A stretch of DNA of 64,000 nt from Cellulomonas sp. Root485 (GTDB lineage: Bacteria; Actinomycetota; Actinomycetes; Actinomycetales; Cellulomonadaceae), in contig NZ_LMFC01000003.1 of NCBI RefSeq assembly GCF_001426705.1, positions 44,994 to 108,993 of the forward strand. Direction: 5' to 3'. Numbering within the stretch: the stretch's first letter is position 1; each line of letters begins with the position of its first letter. The notes under the pieces were generated by a model. It saw only the letters and a program-made list of their open reading frames with translations. It made no database searches and was not told the origin of the DNA. A program made the translations under genes and the position numbers. Below are positions 52,017 to 60,293 of this stretch, piece by piece.

Positions 52017-53546
52017 GTGACGACGACGCTCAGGCTGGCCGACTGCGTTCTCGTGCTGCGTCCCGACGACGACGTGGGCGTCGCGACCCGGGACCTGCAG
52101 TCCGGCACCGAGCTCGACACGCTCGTCGTCACGCAGAGTGTGCCGCGCGGGCACAAGCTCGCCGTGCGTGCCGTGGCCGCAGGGTCGCCCGTGCACAAGT
52201 ACGGGCAGTCCATCGGCCGCGCCACGCGCGACATCGCCGTCGGCGACCACGTGCACTCCCACAACCTGGGCATGGACGACGACGAGCGCGCCTACGAGTT
52301 CGGCACCGCCCGCGTCGCCCTGCCACCACCCCCGGGCCCCGTCCGCACCTTCGACGGGTACGCGCGCAGCGACGGCCGCTGGGGCACCCGCAACTACGTC
52401 GGCATCGTCACCTCCGTGAACTGCTCCGCGTCGACCGCCCGGCTCATCGCCGACCAGTTCCGCGGCCGCGTCCTGGACGCCTACCCGCACGTCGACGGCG
52501 TCGTCGCCCTGACCCACGACACCGGCTGCGGCCTCGTCCCCACCAGCGAGGGCGCCCAGATCACCCGGCGCACCCTGCGCGGCTACGCCGACCACCCCAA
52601 CATCGCCGGCCTGCTCGTCCTGGGCCTCGGCTGCGAGATGCTCCCCGCCGAGTCGCTCCTGGACGGCCTCGACCTCCCCGCCGACAAACCCGTCAGCACC
52701 CTGGTCATCCAGGAGACCGGCGGCATCCGGGCCACGGTGCGCGCCGGGGTTTCCGCCATCGAGGCGATGCTGCCGTCCATCGACGCGCTGCAGCGCACCC
52801 CCGCACCCGTCTCCGAGCTCGTGCTCGGCCTCAACTGCGGCGGGTCCGACGGGTACTCCGGCATCACCGCCAACCCCGCGCTCGGGCACGCGTCCGACCA
52901 GCTCGTCGCCCGCGGCGGCACCTCGATCCTCGCCGAGACCCCCGAGGTGTTCGGCGCCGAGCACCTCCTCCTGCGCCGTGCGGTCTCCCGTTCAGTGGGC
53001 CAGAAGCTGCTCGACCGCCTCGACTGGTGGAAGGGCTACACCGCGGCCGGCGGCGGCACCCTGGACAACAACCCCTCCCCCGGCAACAAGGCCGGCGGGC
53101 TGACCACCATCCTCGAGAAGTCCCTCGGCGCCGTCGCCAAAGGGGGCACCGCCGAGCTGGTCGAGGTCTACGAGTACGCCGAACCCGTCACCGCCCGCGG
53201 GTTCACCTTCATGGACACCCCCGGCTACGACCCCGTCTCGGTGACCGGCCTCGTCGCCGGCGGCGCCACCGTCGTCGTGTTCACCACCGGCCGCGGGTCC
53301 GTCCTCGGCTGCAAGCCGACACCGTCCATCAAGGTCGCGACGAACACCGCCACCTACCTGCGGATGACCGAGGACATGGACCTCAACGCCGGACGCATCG
53401 TCGACGGCACCGCGACCGTCGCGTCCGTCGGCGACGAGCTGTTCGAGCTGATCATCGCCGTCGCCTCCGGCAAGCAGACCGTTTCCGAGGAGCTCGACCT
53501 CGGCTCCGACGAGTTCGTCCCCTGGCAGCTCGGCGCCGTCACCTGA
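52017..53546 (+). CDS. uxaA: UxaA/GarD-family hexarate/altronate dehydratase
   Basis: 509 aa. N-terminal SAF domain (residues ~1-100: 'VPRGHKLAVRAVAAGSPVHKYGQSIGRATRDIAVGDHVHSHNLG') followed by the GD_AH core ('GWGTRNYVGIVTSVNCSAS' type loop, 'THDTGCGLV', 'LGLGCEMLP', 'LNCGGSDGYSGITANPALG', 'DNNPSPGNKAGGLTTILEKSLG'). This family dehydrates D-altronate (UxaA), D-galactarate or related acids. With kdgK and kdgA nearby, altronate to 2-keto-3-deoxygluconate is the best guess. GTG start; TATCCT seven bases upstream suggests leaderless translation. Confidence 0.92.
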   Translation: MTTTLRLADCVLVLRPDDDVGVATRDLQSGTELDTLVVTQSVPRGHKLAVRAVAAGSPVHKYGQSIGRATRDIAVGDHVHSHNLGMDDDERAYEFGTARVALPPPPGPVRTFDGYARSDGRWGTRNYVGIVTSVNCSASTARLIADQFRGRVLDAYPHVDGVVALTHDTGCGLVPTSEGAQITRRTLRGYADHPNIAGLLVLGLGCEMLPAESLLDGLDLPADKPVSTLVIQETGGIRATVRAGVSAIEAMLPSIDALQRTPAPVSELVLGLNCGGSDGYSGITANPALGHASDQLVARGGTSILAETPEVFGAEHLLLRRAVSRSVGQKLLDRLDWWKGYTAAGGGTLDNNPSPGNKAGGLTTILEKSLGAVAKGGTAELVEVYEYAEPVTARGFTFMDTPGYDPVSVTGLVAGGATVVVFTTGRGSVLGCKPTPSIKVATNTATYLRMTEDMDLNAGRIVDGTATVASVGDELFELIIAVASGKQTVSEELDLGSDEFVPWQLGAVT

Positions 53547-53573
53547 GCCGTCCCGGCGGGACCGGCCATCGCG

Positions 53574-53810
53574 TCAGTCGTCGAGCCAGCGCAGGACGGT
53601 CTTTCCGAAGACCCCCACCAGGGCGAGGCGTGACGTCACGCCGCACGACCGGCACACGAGGGCGTGGTTGACCCACGGCATGCCGTCGACCTGGTCGGTC
53701 CGTGCGACGTCCAGAGTCAGCGCCCGGCATCTCGGGCAGTGCAGCTGTCCCTCGGGGTCCAGCTCGAGTGACGCTCCAGGCATCGCGGTCGGCAACATCG
53801 AGTGGGTCAC
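53574..53810 (-). CDS. Small zinc-ribbon protein
   Basis: 78 aa. Two C-x-x-C pairs, Cys25/Cys28 ('HCPRC') and Cys53/Cys56 ('VCRSC'), separated by a 24-residue strand region, form a zinc ribbon; the last 20 residues are hydrophobic-basic. Function unknown. GTG 53810 is supported by GGAGG 8 bases upstream. It lies between uxaA (converging) and kdgK (same strand, 231 bases away) and has no visible link to sugar use. Confidence 0.75.
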   Translation of the reverse strand: MTHSMLPTAMPGASLELDPEGQLHCPRCRALTLDVARTDQVDGMPWVNHALVCRSCGVTSRLALVGVFGKTVLRWLDD

Positions 53811-53942
53811 GGCGGGTACCTCCGGGGTGGTGCAGTCGGTGCGGGTGCTGGCCAAGTGCACCACGTCAAGGGTGGGCTCCGCCTGTCAGACCAGCGCGCG
53901 ACCTGCACGCGCCGGCCCTCGTGGCCGGTCGTCGGTCACGAC

Positions 53943-53976
53943 CGGCGCATCTCGCGATCCGGCGCATCTCGCGGTC
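53943..53976. repeat. Two tandem 17-bp repeats
   Basis: CCGGCGCATCTCGCGAT (53943-53959) is followed by CCGGCGCATCTCGCGGT (53960-53976), differing at one base, with a partial third CCGGCGA. They lie in the 231-bp gap between the zinc-ribbon gene and kdgK. Otherwise this gap shows only the GGAGG ribosome site of the small gene. Confidence 0.8.
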
Positions 53977-54041
53977 CGGCGACGGGCGGCCGTCGTGGTC
54001 GGACCATGCTGCTTCCCGCGATGAACAGGGTCGCCCGGCGG

Positions 54042-55145
54042 TCAGCGGTCGACGCGGGCGCCGCCGCCGCCGGCCAGCTTGAGCACCTCGGCCTTGCTGA
54101 CCATGGTCGTGTCTCCGGGGGTCGTCATGGCGAGGGCACCGTGCGCGGCGCCGTACTCGACGGCGGTCTGCAGGTCCTCGCCCGCGAGCAGACCGTAGGC
54201 GAGACCGGAGGCGAACGAGTCGCCGCCGCCGACGCGGTCGAGTATCTCCAGGCGCTCCCGGTGGGTGGCGCTGACCAGCCCGGTGCTCTTGGACCAGGCG
54301 ATCGCGCCCCAGTCGTTGACCGTCGCGGAGTGCACGGTCCGCAGTGTCGTGGCGATGACCTGGAAGTTCGGGTAGGTCTCCGCCACGCGGTCGATCATGG
54401 CGGCGAACGACGAGAGGTCCAGGGCCGACAGGTTCTCGTCGACGCCTTCCACCTCGAAGCCGAGCGAGGCGGTGAAGTCCTCCTCGTTGCCGATCATCAC
54501 GTCGATGTGCGGCGCGATCGCCCGGTTGACCTCCTGCGCACGCGCCTGGCCGCCCACGGCCTTCCAGAGGCTCGGCCGGTAGTTCAGGTCGTAGCTGACG
54601 ATCGTTCCGTGCTTGCGCGCGATCGTGACGGCCTCGATCACGGTCTCCGCGGCCGTGTCCGACAGCGCCGCGTAGATGCCGCCCGTGTGGAACCAGCGCA
54701 CCCCGAGCTCGCCGAACAGGTGCTCCCAGTCGACGTCCCCCGGGGCCAGCTGCGACGCGGCGGTGTGGCCACGGTCGCTCACACCGACCGCGCCACGGAC
54801 CCCGAATCCGCGCTCGGTGAAGTTGAGCCCGTTGCGGACCTGGCGACCGATGCCGTCGTAGGGCACCCACTGGATGAACGAGGTGTCCAGCCCGCCGGTC
54901 AGGATGAGGTCCTCGACCAGCCGCCCGACCTCGTTGTCCGCGAGAGCGGTGACGATCGCGGTCCGCAGCCCGAACGCGCGCCGCAGCCCGCGGGACACGT
55001 TGTACTCACCGCCGCCCTCCCAGGCGCGGAACGATCGCGCCGTGCGGATGCGACCCTCGCCGGGGTCGAGGCGCAGCATGACCTCGCCGAGGGAGACAGC
55101 GTCGTAGCGTGTCTCGCCCGCGGGGCGGATGACCAGGTCGGACAT
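54042..55145 (-). CDS. kdgK: 2-keto-3-deoxygluconate kinase (PfkB family)
   Basis: Phosphorylates 2-keto-3-deoxygluconate to KDPG with ATP. 367 aa, PfkB/ribokinase fold. 'VSLGEVMLRLDPGEGRI' and 'GGGEYNVSRGLRRAFG' are substrate-side motifs; 'ILDRVGGGDSFASGLAYGLL' holds the catalytic Asp and anion hole (G-G-G-D). Sugar-kinase assignment to KDG rests on the adjacent kdgA and uxaC. It follows kdgA by 46 bases on the same strand, the third gene of uxaC-kdgA-kdgK. Confidence 0.93.
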   Translation of the reverse strand: MSDLVIRPAGETRYDAVSLGEVMLRLDPGEGRIRTARSFRAWEGGGEYNVSRGLRRAFGLRTAIVTALADNEVGRLVEDLILTGGLDTSFIQWVPYDGIGRQVRNGLNFTERGFGVRGAVGVSDRGHTAASQLAPGDVDWEHLFGELGVRWFHTGGIYAALSDTAAETVIEAVTIARKHGTIVSYDLNYRPSLWKAVGGQARAQEVNRAIAPHIDVMIGNEEDFTASLGFEVEGVDENLSALDLSSFAAMIDRVAETYPNFQVIATTLRTVHSATVNDWGAIAWSKSTGLVSATHRERLEILDRVGGGDSFASGLAYGLLAGEDLQTAVEYGAAHGALAMTTPGDTTMVSKAEVLKLAGGGGARVDR

Positions 55146-55191
55146 GGGCGGGTGTTCCTTCGCGATCGAGGTCGGAGGTGAGCGACCGAGG

Positions 55192-55821
55192 TCAGGGGTG
55201 GGCGACGAGGCTGACGGCTTCGGCCGTGAGGTCCCGGACGGCGTCGAGGTCGCCGCCGCGGATGAGGTCCCGGGGAACCATCCACGAGCCGCCGACGGCC
55301 CGGACGGAGGGAAGCGCCAGGTACTCGGCCAGGTTGCTCGGCCCGATTCCTCCCGTCGGCACGAACCCGACGTCGCCGAACGGCGCGGCGAGCGCGGCGA
55401 CGGCCTTGGCGCCGCCGGAGGTGCCGGCGGGGAAGAACTTCACCGTGGTCAGGCCGAGCTCGAGCGCCGCCTGCACCTCCGTGGCCGTGACCGCGCCGGG
55501 CAGGGCGAGGATGCCGTGCTCCTGGCAGCGCTCGACGACCGCGCGGCTGGTGCCCGGCGACACGACGTAGGACGCACCCGCGGCCACCGCGTCGTCGACC
55601 TGCCCCGGGGTCAGCACCGTGCCCGCACCCACGAGGACGTCGCCGCGGGCTGCGATGGCCCGGATCGCGTCGGCGGCGGCCGCGGTCCGGAACGTGACCT
55701 CGGCGACGGGAAGCCCCCCGTCGACGAGGGCCTGCGCCAGCGCGTCGGCGTGGGAGGCGTCGTCGATCACGACGACGGGGACCAGGCGGTGCGCCGCGAG
55801 GCGCTCCAGGATGTCGCTCAC
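55192..55821 (-). CDS. kdgA: KDPG/KHG aldolase
   Basis: Splits 2-keto-3-deoxy-6-phosphogluconate into pyruvate and glyceraldehyde 3-phosphate. 209 aa, typical length. Class I residues: Glu in 'VAEVTFRT' (~45), Schiff-base Lys in 'TTVKFFPAG' (~130), phosphate loop 'PTGGIG'. GTG 55821 overlaps the uxaC stop (GTGA), so it is co-translated. An operator-like sequence (55862-55875) lies inside the uxaC end just upstream. Confidence 0.96.
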   Translation of the reverse strand: MSDILERLAAHRLVPVVVIDDASHADALAQALVDGGLPVAEVTFRTAAAADAIRAIAARGDVLVGAGTVLTPGQVDDAVAAGASYVVSPGTSRAVVERCQEHGILALPGAVTATEVQAALELGLTTVKFFPAGTSGGAKAVAALAAPFGDVGFVPTGGIGPSNLAEYLALPSVRAVGGSWMVPRDLIRGGDLDAVRDLTAEAVSLVAHP

Positions 55822-57302
55822 TTGTGCTCCTTCGCACCGTGCTCGGGCCCGCTCGACTGCGGGAAAGCGTTTGCCGTCTTCGGTGGAGCATACGCCTGAC
55901 GCGGGATCCGGTACGCGAGATCCACCGCGGTCTCGATCGCCTCGTCAGCGTCGAGCCGGTGCTCTGCGACGAGCCGGGCGAGGAAGCCGGCGTCGATGCG
56001 CCGGGCCAGGTCGTGCCGCGCGGGGATCGAGCAGAAGGCGCGCGTGTCGTCGACGAACCCCGTGGTGTTGGCGAACCCCGCCGAGTCGGTCACTGCCTCC
56101 CGGAAGCGCCGCATGCCGTCCGGCGTGTCCAGGAACCACCATGGCGCGCCCAGTCGCACCGCCGGGTACACGCCCGCGATCGGGGCCAGCTCACGGCTGA
56201 ACGTGTCCTCGTCCACCGTGAACAGGACCAGTCGCAGACCGGGGTGGTGCCCGAACGCCTCCAGGACCGGGCGCAGGGCGCGCACGTACTCGGTGCTGAC
56301 CGGGATGTCGTAGCCGACATCGGGACCGCGCAGGTCCGCGACCGCCCGGTCGTGGTCACGCAGGACGCCCGGGTGGAGCTGCATCACCAGGCCGTCCTCG
56401 GCCGACATGCGGGCCATCTCGAACAGCATGTGCCCCGAGAACGCCTGCGCATCTGCCGCGTCGACCTCACCGCGCAGGGCCGCCGACACGATCCGCTCGG
56501 CCTCGGCCACGCTCAGCGGGGTCGTGTCCGCGGAGAGATGCCCGTGGTCCGTGGCGCGCGCACCGGCCACGACGAACGCGCGACGACGCTCCTCGAGCGC
56601 GTGCACCAGGTCGCGGTACCCGCTGATCGCGACACCCGAGCGCTCCTCGAGCAGCGCGACGTCCGCCTGCCAGCCGGGCCGGTCGACGTGCAGCAGCGCG
56701 TCGGGGCGGAACGTCGGCACGATCCGGTCGCCCCAGCCGCGGTCCGCCAGGTCCGCGTGGTCGGCGAGCGTCGCGGTCGCCGCGTCGGTCGTGGCCAGGA
56801 TCTCGATGCCGAACTCGTCGAAGAGCGCCAGCGGCCGGAACGCCGGCTTCTCCAGGCGCTCCGAGAGGAGGTCGAAGAGCCGGTCGGCGGAGTCCGCCGA
56901 GGGCCGTTCGTCCAGCCCGAACACCTCGACGAAGACGTGCTCGAGCCAGTAGCGCGTGGGCGTCCCGCGGAACAGTGGCCAGTGCGTCGCGAAGGTCCGC
57001 CAGACCTCGCGCGGGTCCGCGACGACGCCCGGCCGGTCCCGACGCGGAACCCCGAGGGCGTCGTGCGGCACACCCTGGGACACCAGCATGCGGACCAGGT
57101 AGTGGTCGGGCGTGACCAGCAGCGACGCAGGGTCCGTGAACGGCTCGTCATGCGCCAGCAGCCCCGCGTCGACGTGGCCGTGCATGGAGACGATCGGCAG
57201 GGTCGCGGTCGCCGCGAGGATCTCCCGGGCGATCGGACGCACGACGGGGTCGCTGGGCAACGCCCGGTCGGGGTGCAACGACCACCCGGTCTCGCTCACC
57301 AT
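55818..57302 (-). CDS. uxaC: Glucuronate (uronate) isomerase
   Basis: Converts D-glucuronate to D-fructuronate (and galacturonate to tagaturonate). 494 aa, amidohydrolase-related TIM barrel. The opening 'PIVSMHGHVDAGLLAHDEPFTDPASLLVTPDHYLVRMLVSQGV' aligns with the E. coli block D-Y-H-C-H…G-D-H-Y-K-W-R-A-M, but reads S-M-H-G-H, so it is a divergent branch. 'FCSIPARHDLARRID' near the C-terminus is also family-typical. ATG 57302 has GGAGG 5 bases upstream. First gene of uxaC-kdgA-kdgK, divergent from a LacI-reductase pair. Confidence 0.93.
   Translation of the reverse strand: MVSETGWSLHPDRALPSDPVVRPIAREILAATATLPIVSMHGHVDAGLLAHDEPFTDPASLLVTPDHYLVRMLVSQGVPHDALGVPRRDRPGVVADPREVWRTFATHWPLFRGTPTRYWLEHVFVEVFGLDERPSADSADRLFDLLSERLEKPAFRPLALFDEFGIEILATTDAATATLADHADLADRGWGDRIVPTFRPDALLHVDRPGWQADVALLEERSGVAISGYRDLVHALEERRRAFVVAGARATDHGHLSADTTPLSVAEAERIVSAALRGEVDAADAQAFSGHMLFEMARMSAEDGLVMQLHPGVLRDHDRAVADLRGPDVGYDIPVSTEYVRALRPVLEAFGHHPGLRLVLFTVDEDTFSRELAPIAGVYPAVRLGAPWWFLDTPDGMRRFREAVTDSAGFANTTGFVDDTRAFCSIPARHDLARRIDAGFLARLVAEHRLDADEAIETAVDLAYRIPRQAYAPPKTANAFPQSSGPEHGAKEHK
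55862..55875. promoter_or_regulatory. Operator-like site inside the 3' end of uxaC
   Basis: GGAAAGCGTTTGCC, left half as at 51996 and 60238, right half as in the manD palindrome. It lies in uxaC codons for 'TANAFPQ', 41 bases before the kdgA start. It could regulate kdgA-kdgK separately or act with distant sites; codon constraint makes chance possible. Confidence 0.4.
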
Positions 57303-57371
57303 CGAATCCTCCTCGGACACCTGTCTGGACTGCTGGCGCACGTCGCCGAGAAGGACCTCGATGACGCTCGG

Positions 57372-57494
57372 TGCAAACGCATTCATCGCACCCAACCAGG
57401 TGAACGGGCTGGCCACAAGCCCTGCGCCGCAGACATCCCGGATGTCGGGACGACACTTGCGACGCGCGGACGCGGCGTGCTGAAATCGCATTCA
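57372..57494. promoter_or_regulatory. Paired operator-like sites between uxaC and LacI
   Basis: TGCAAACGCATTCA (57372-57385) and TGAAATCGCATTCA (57481-57494) share the right half CGCATTCA and lie 109 bp apart start to start. The second coincides with a possible -10 (TGAAAT) placed 18 bp after TTGCGA (57457-57462), the candidate LacI promoter. GACATC-CCG-GATGTC (57432-57446) is a further inverted repeat between them. The pair could be bridged by one LacI tetramer to control both directions. Confidence 0.6.
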
Positions 57495-57527
57495 TTCATC
57501 CAGGGGTCGAGGCAAGGAGGGACTGTG

Positions 57528-58640
57528 GTGGTCACGTTGCGCGATGTCGCGCGAGCCGCGGGCGTCTCGCCGGCGACGGCCTCCCGCGCGCTCAGCGCCC
57601 CTGATCTCGTCGCCCCGGCGCGCCGGGAGCACGTCCAGCAGGTCGCCCGCGATCTCGGCTACCGGCCGAACCGGGCCGCGCGGGAGCTCATCACGGGGCG
57701 CACCGGGAACCTCTGCCTGGTGGTGCCGGACCTCGAGAACCCGTTCTTCGCCGCCGTCGCCAAGGGCGTCCAGGCGCGTGCGCGTGCTCTCGGGTTCGCG
57801 CTGCTCGTCGCGGACGCCGAGGAGGACCCGCGCCTGGAGAGCGAGCTGGTCGGGCACCTCGGCGCCCAGGTGGACGGCGTCATCCTCTGCTCCCCGCGGA
57901 TGACCGACCTCGAGCTCGACCGGCTCGGTCGGGACGTGCTCGACGACGACGTCCCGCTGCTGCTCGTCAACCGGCTGCACGGCGGGCTGCCGTCCGTCGT
58001 GATCGACAACGCGGACGGCGTCCGACAGGCCGTGACCCACCTCTACGCGCTCGGCCACCGCCGCATCGGCTACGCCGGCGGCCCGGTCGGCTCGTGGTCC
58101 GACGCGCAGCGCCGGCGCGGGCTCGAGCACGCGTCGCACGGCCTGCGCAGCATCGACGTCGTCGACCTGGGGCACTTCCCTCCCCTGTTCGGCGGCGGGG
58201 TCGCGGCCGGCGACCTGGTCGCGGCGAGCGGTGTCACGGCCGTCCTCGCGCACAACGACCTGCTCGCGCTCGGCATCCTGAGCAGGCTGCGGGCCCGTGG
58301 TGTGCGCGTCCCCGAGGACGTCTCCGTCGTGGGGTACGACGACATCCCGGCGGCGACCCTGGTCTCGCCGACGCTCACCACCGTCACCGTCCCGCTGGCC
58401 AGGCTGGGCCGGGCGGCGGTGGACCTGCTCATCGAGACCGGCTCCGTCCCGACGGCGACGGAGTCCGCACTGGCCGCCGCCGTGACGGCAGCCGAGCGGA
58501 CGCGGCACGCGACACCGGCGATCACGATCGGTTCCGAGGGCGCCGCGGACGTCCCGGCGTCGGTGCTCATCGGCGTCGAGCTGGTCGTCCGGGCGTCCAC
58601 CGGCGTGGCGTCCGCGCACTCGTCGGCGGCCGGCGAATGA
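57528..58640 (+). CDS. LacI-family regulator of hexuronate genes
   Basis: 370 aa, longer than usual because of a ~45-residue insert near the end ('IETGSVPTATESALAAAVTAAERTRHATPAITIGSEG'). Helix-turn-helix 'VTLRDVARAAGVSPATASRALSAPDL' (recognition A-T-A-S-R-A) and sensor 'LCLVVPDLENPFFAAVAKGV', 'VLAHNDLLALGILSRLRARGVRVPEDVSVVGYDDIPAA'. Divergent from uxaC and co-translated with the reductase (ATGA). Tandem GTG codons: 57528 is 7 bases from GGAGG, 57525 only 4. KDG or fructuronate is a plausible effector. Confidence 0.94.
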   Translation: MVTLRDVARAAGVSPATASRALSAPDLVAPARREHVQQVARDLGYRPNRAARELITGRTGNLCLVVPDLENPFFAAVAKGVQARARALGFALLVADAEEDPRLESELVGHLGAQVDGVILCSPRMTDLELDRLGRDVLDDDVPLLLVNRLHGGLPSVVIDNADGVRQAVTHLYALGHRRIGYAGGPVGSWSDAQRRRGLEHASHGLRSIDVVDLGHFPPLFGGGVAAGDLVAASGVTAVLAHNDLLALGILSRLRARGVRVPEDVSVVGYDDIPAATLVSPTLTTVTVPLARLGRAAVDLLIETGSVPTATESALAAAVTAAERTRHATPAITIGSEGAADVPASVLIGVELVVRASTGVASAHSSAAGE

Positions 58641-60151
58641 CCGACACCGCCGCCGTGCCGCGGCTCTCGCGCGCGACCCTCAGCGCCTCCCGGCTGCCGT
58701 CCGGGGTGCAGCCGCCAGCCGTCGACCCGGCGGACCTGAGCATCGGGCTGGTCCACCTCGGGCTGGGCGCGTTCCACCGGGCGCACCAGGCCGTGTTCAC
58801 CGAGGACGCGGCCGCGGCCACGGGCGAGAACCGATGGGGCATCCTCGGCGTCACGCAGCGCAGCGCCCGCGTCAAGGAGCAGCTCGCGCCGCAGGACGGT
58901 CTCTACGGCGTCCTGACCAAGGGCACCGCCGAGACGTCGCTGCGGCTGGTCGGATCGTTGCGCGACGTGGCGTTCCCGGGGACCGACACCCCCCACGTGC
59001 TCAGCACGGTCGCCGCGCCGACCACGCACGTCGTCACCCTGACCGTGACGGAGAAGGGGTACCGACGGGCATCCGACGGCCGACCGGACCTGGCCGACCC
59101 CGACCTCGCGGCGGACCTCGGCGCGCTGGCGTCGGAGCTGCGCGGAGGCCGGCCGGACGCGCCGGCCCGCTCACCTCTCGGGATGCTCCTGCGCGGGCTC
59201 GCCCTGCGGGCGAGGCACGACGCCGGGAACCTCACCGTGGTCTGCTGCGACAACCTCGCCGACAACGGCGCCGTGCTGGCCACGCTGGTCGGCGCCACCC
59301 TGGACGCCGTGCCACACGGTGACCGGCTCCGGGAGTGGATCGAGGACTCGGTGCGCTTCCCGGGGACGATGGTCGACCGGATCGTGCCCGCGACGACCGA
59401 CGCGCACCGCGCCGAGGCGCAGTCGCTCCTCGGGCTGAGCGATGCCGGCCTGGTGATCGGCGAACCGTTCACGCAGTGGGTCATCCAGGACACGTTCGCC
59501 GGGCCACGCCCCGCCTGGGAGCGCGCTGGAGCGACGCTCACCGAGGACGTCGCGCCGTACGAGCGCGCCAAGCTGCGCGTGCTGAACGCCAGCCACTCGA
59601 CGCTCGCCTACCTGGGAGCGCTGCGAGGTCACACGACGATCGCGCAGGCGGTCGCCGACCCGGCGCTGGAGGCCACAGCCCGGTCGCTCGTGGACGACGA
59701 CGTGCTGCCGACCCTGGTCGCACCCGACGGCATGGACCTCGCGCAGTACCGGGACGACGTCCTGGCGCGGTTCGCCAACCCGAATACCGGGCACACCACC
59801 GTGCAGGTCGCCATGGACGGGTCGCAGAAGCTGCCGCAGCGGCTGCTCGGCACGGTCCGCGACCGGCTCGACAGCGGGTCCGTCCCGACCGCCGCGGCCG
59901 GAGCCGTCGCCGCCTGGATCGCCTACGTGCGGGCGACCTCGCAGGGCGAGCTCGAGGTCGAGGGCCGTCGGATCGGGCTCGACGACCCGTTGGCACCGAC
60001 CCTCGCCGCGGCCGCCGCCGGGCCGCTCGACTCGCTGGCCGACCGGATGCTCGACGTGCAGGCCGTGTTCGGCGACGACCTGGCGGGGTCGGACGCGTTC
60101 CGCTCGGCCGTCCGTGGTGCCGTCGCAGACCTGGTGAGCATCCGGGCGTAG
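58637..60151 (+). CDS. uxuB: Mannitol dehydrogenase-family fructuronate/tagaturonate reductase
   Basis: 504-aa NAD-dependent polyol/uronate oxidoreductase, reducing D-fructuronate to D-mannonate (UxuB) and possibly tagaturonate to altronate. 'IGLVHLGLGAFHRAHQAVF' is the cofactor opening (G-x-G-x-F-x-R-x-H), 'DNLADNGAVLATL' follows, and 'KLRVLNASHSTLAYLGALRGH' holds the catalytic Lys, Asn and His. Which uronate is used cannot be read from sequence; the presence of both ManD and UxaA in the window allows either. ATG overlaps the LacI stop (ATGA). Confidence 0.92.
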   Translation: MTDTAAVPRLSRATLSASRLPSGVQPPAVDPADLSIGLVHLGLGAFHRAHQAVFTEDAAAATGENRWGILGVTQRSARVKEQLAPQDGLYGVLTKGTAETSLRLVGSLRDVAFPGTDTPHVLSTVAAPTTHVVTLTVTEKGYRRASDGRPDLADPDLAADLGALASELRGGRPDAPARSPLGMLLRGLALRARHDAGNLTVVCCDNLADNGAVLATLVGATLDAVPHGDRLREWIEDSVRFPGTMVDRIVPATTDAHRAEAQSLLGLSDAGLVIGEPFTQWVIQDTFAGPRPAWERAGATLTEDVAPYERAKLRVLNASHSTLAYLGALRGHTTIAQAVADPALEATARSLVDDDVLPTLVAPDGMDLAQYRDDVLARFANPNTGHTTVQVAMDGSQKLPQRLLGTVRDRLDSGSVPTAAAGAVAAWIAYVRATSQGELEVEGRRIGLDDPLAPTLAAAAAGPLDSLADRMLDVQAVFGDDLAGSDAFRSAVRGAVADLVSIRA

Positions 60152-60206
60152 CCGGGGGGCGACCGTGCGTGCCGGTTGCGGGCGCATAGAGAACAGCTCC
60201 GAAGCC

Positions 60207-60252
60207 TTGACGGGACCGCGCTGCCGTAGGCTACGCTGGAAAGCGCATTCCA
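60207..60252 (+). promoter_or_regulatory. Promoter and operator of the Gfo/Idh operon
   Basis: TTGACG (60207-60212), 19-bp spacer, TACGCT (60232-60237), then TGGAAAGCGCATTCCA (60237-60252), palindromic but for one base pair, covering the expected transcription start. The operator core combines halves seen at 51996/55862 (GGAAAGCG) and 57372/57481 (CGCATTC). Confidence 0.7.
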
Positions 60253-60293
60253 CACTCCGACCGACATCGCGGTCCAGAACACTCGGAGCACTC

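Noticed and set aside
53547..53573. Terminator between uxaA and the zinc-ribbon gene
   Set aside because: Only a 5-bp stem (GTCCC/GGGAC) with a 3-base loop; too weak to report.
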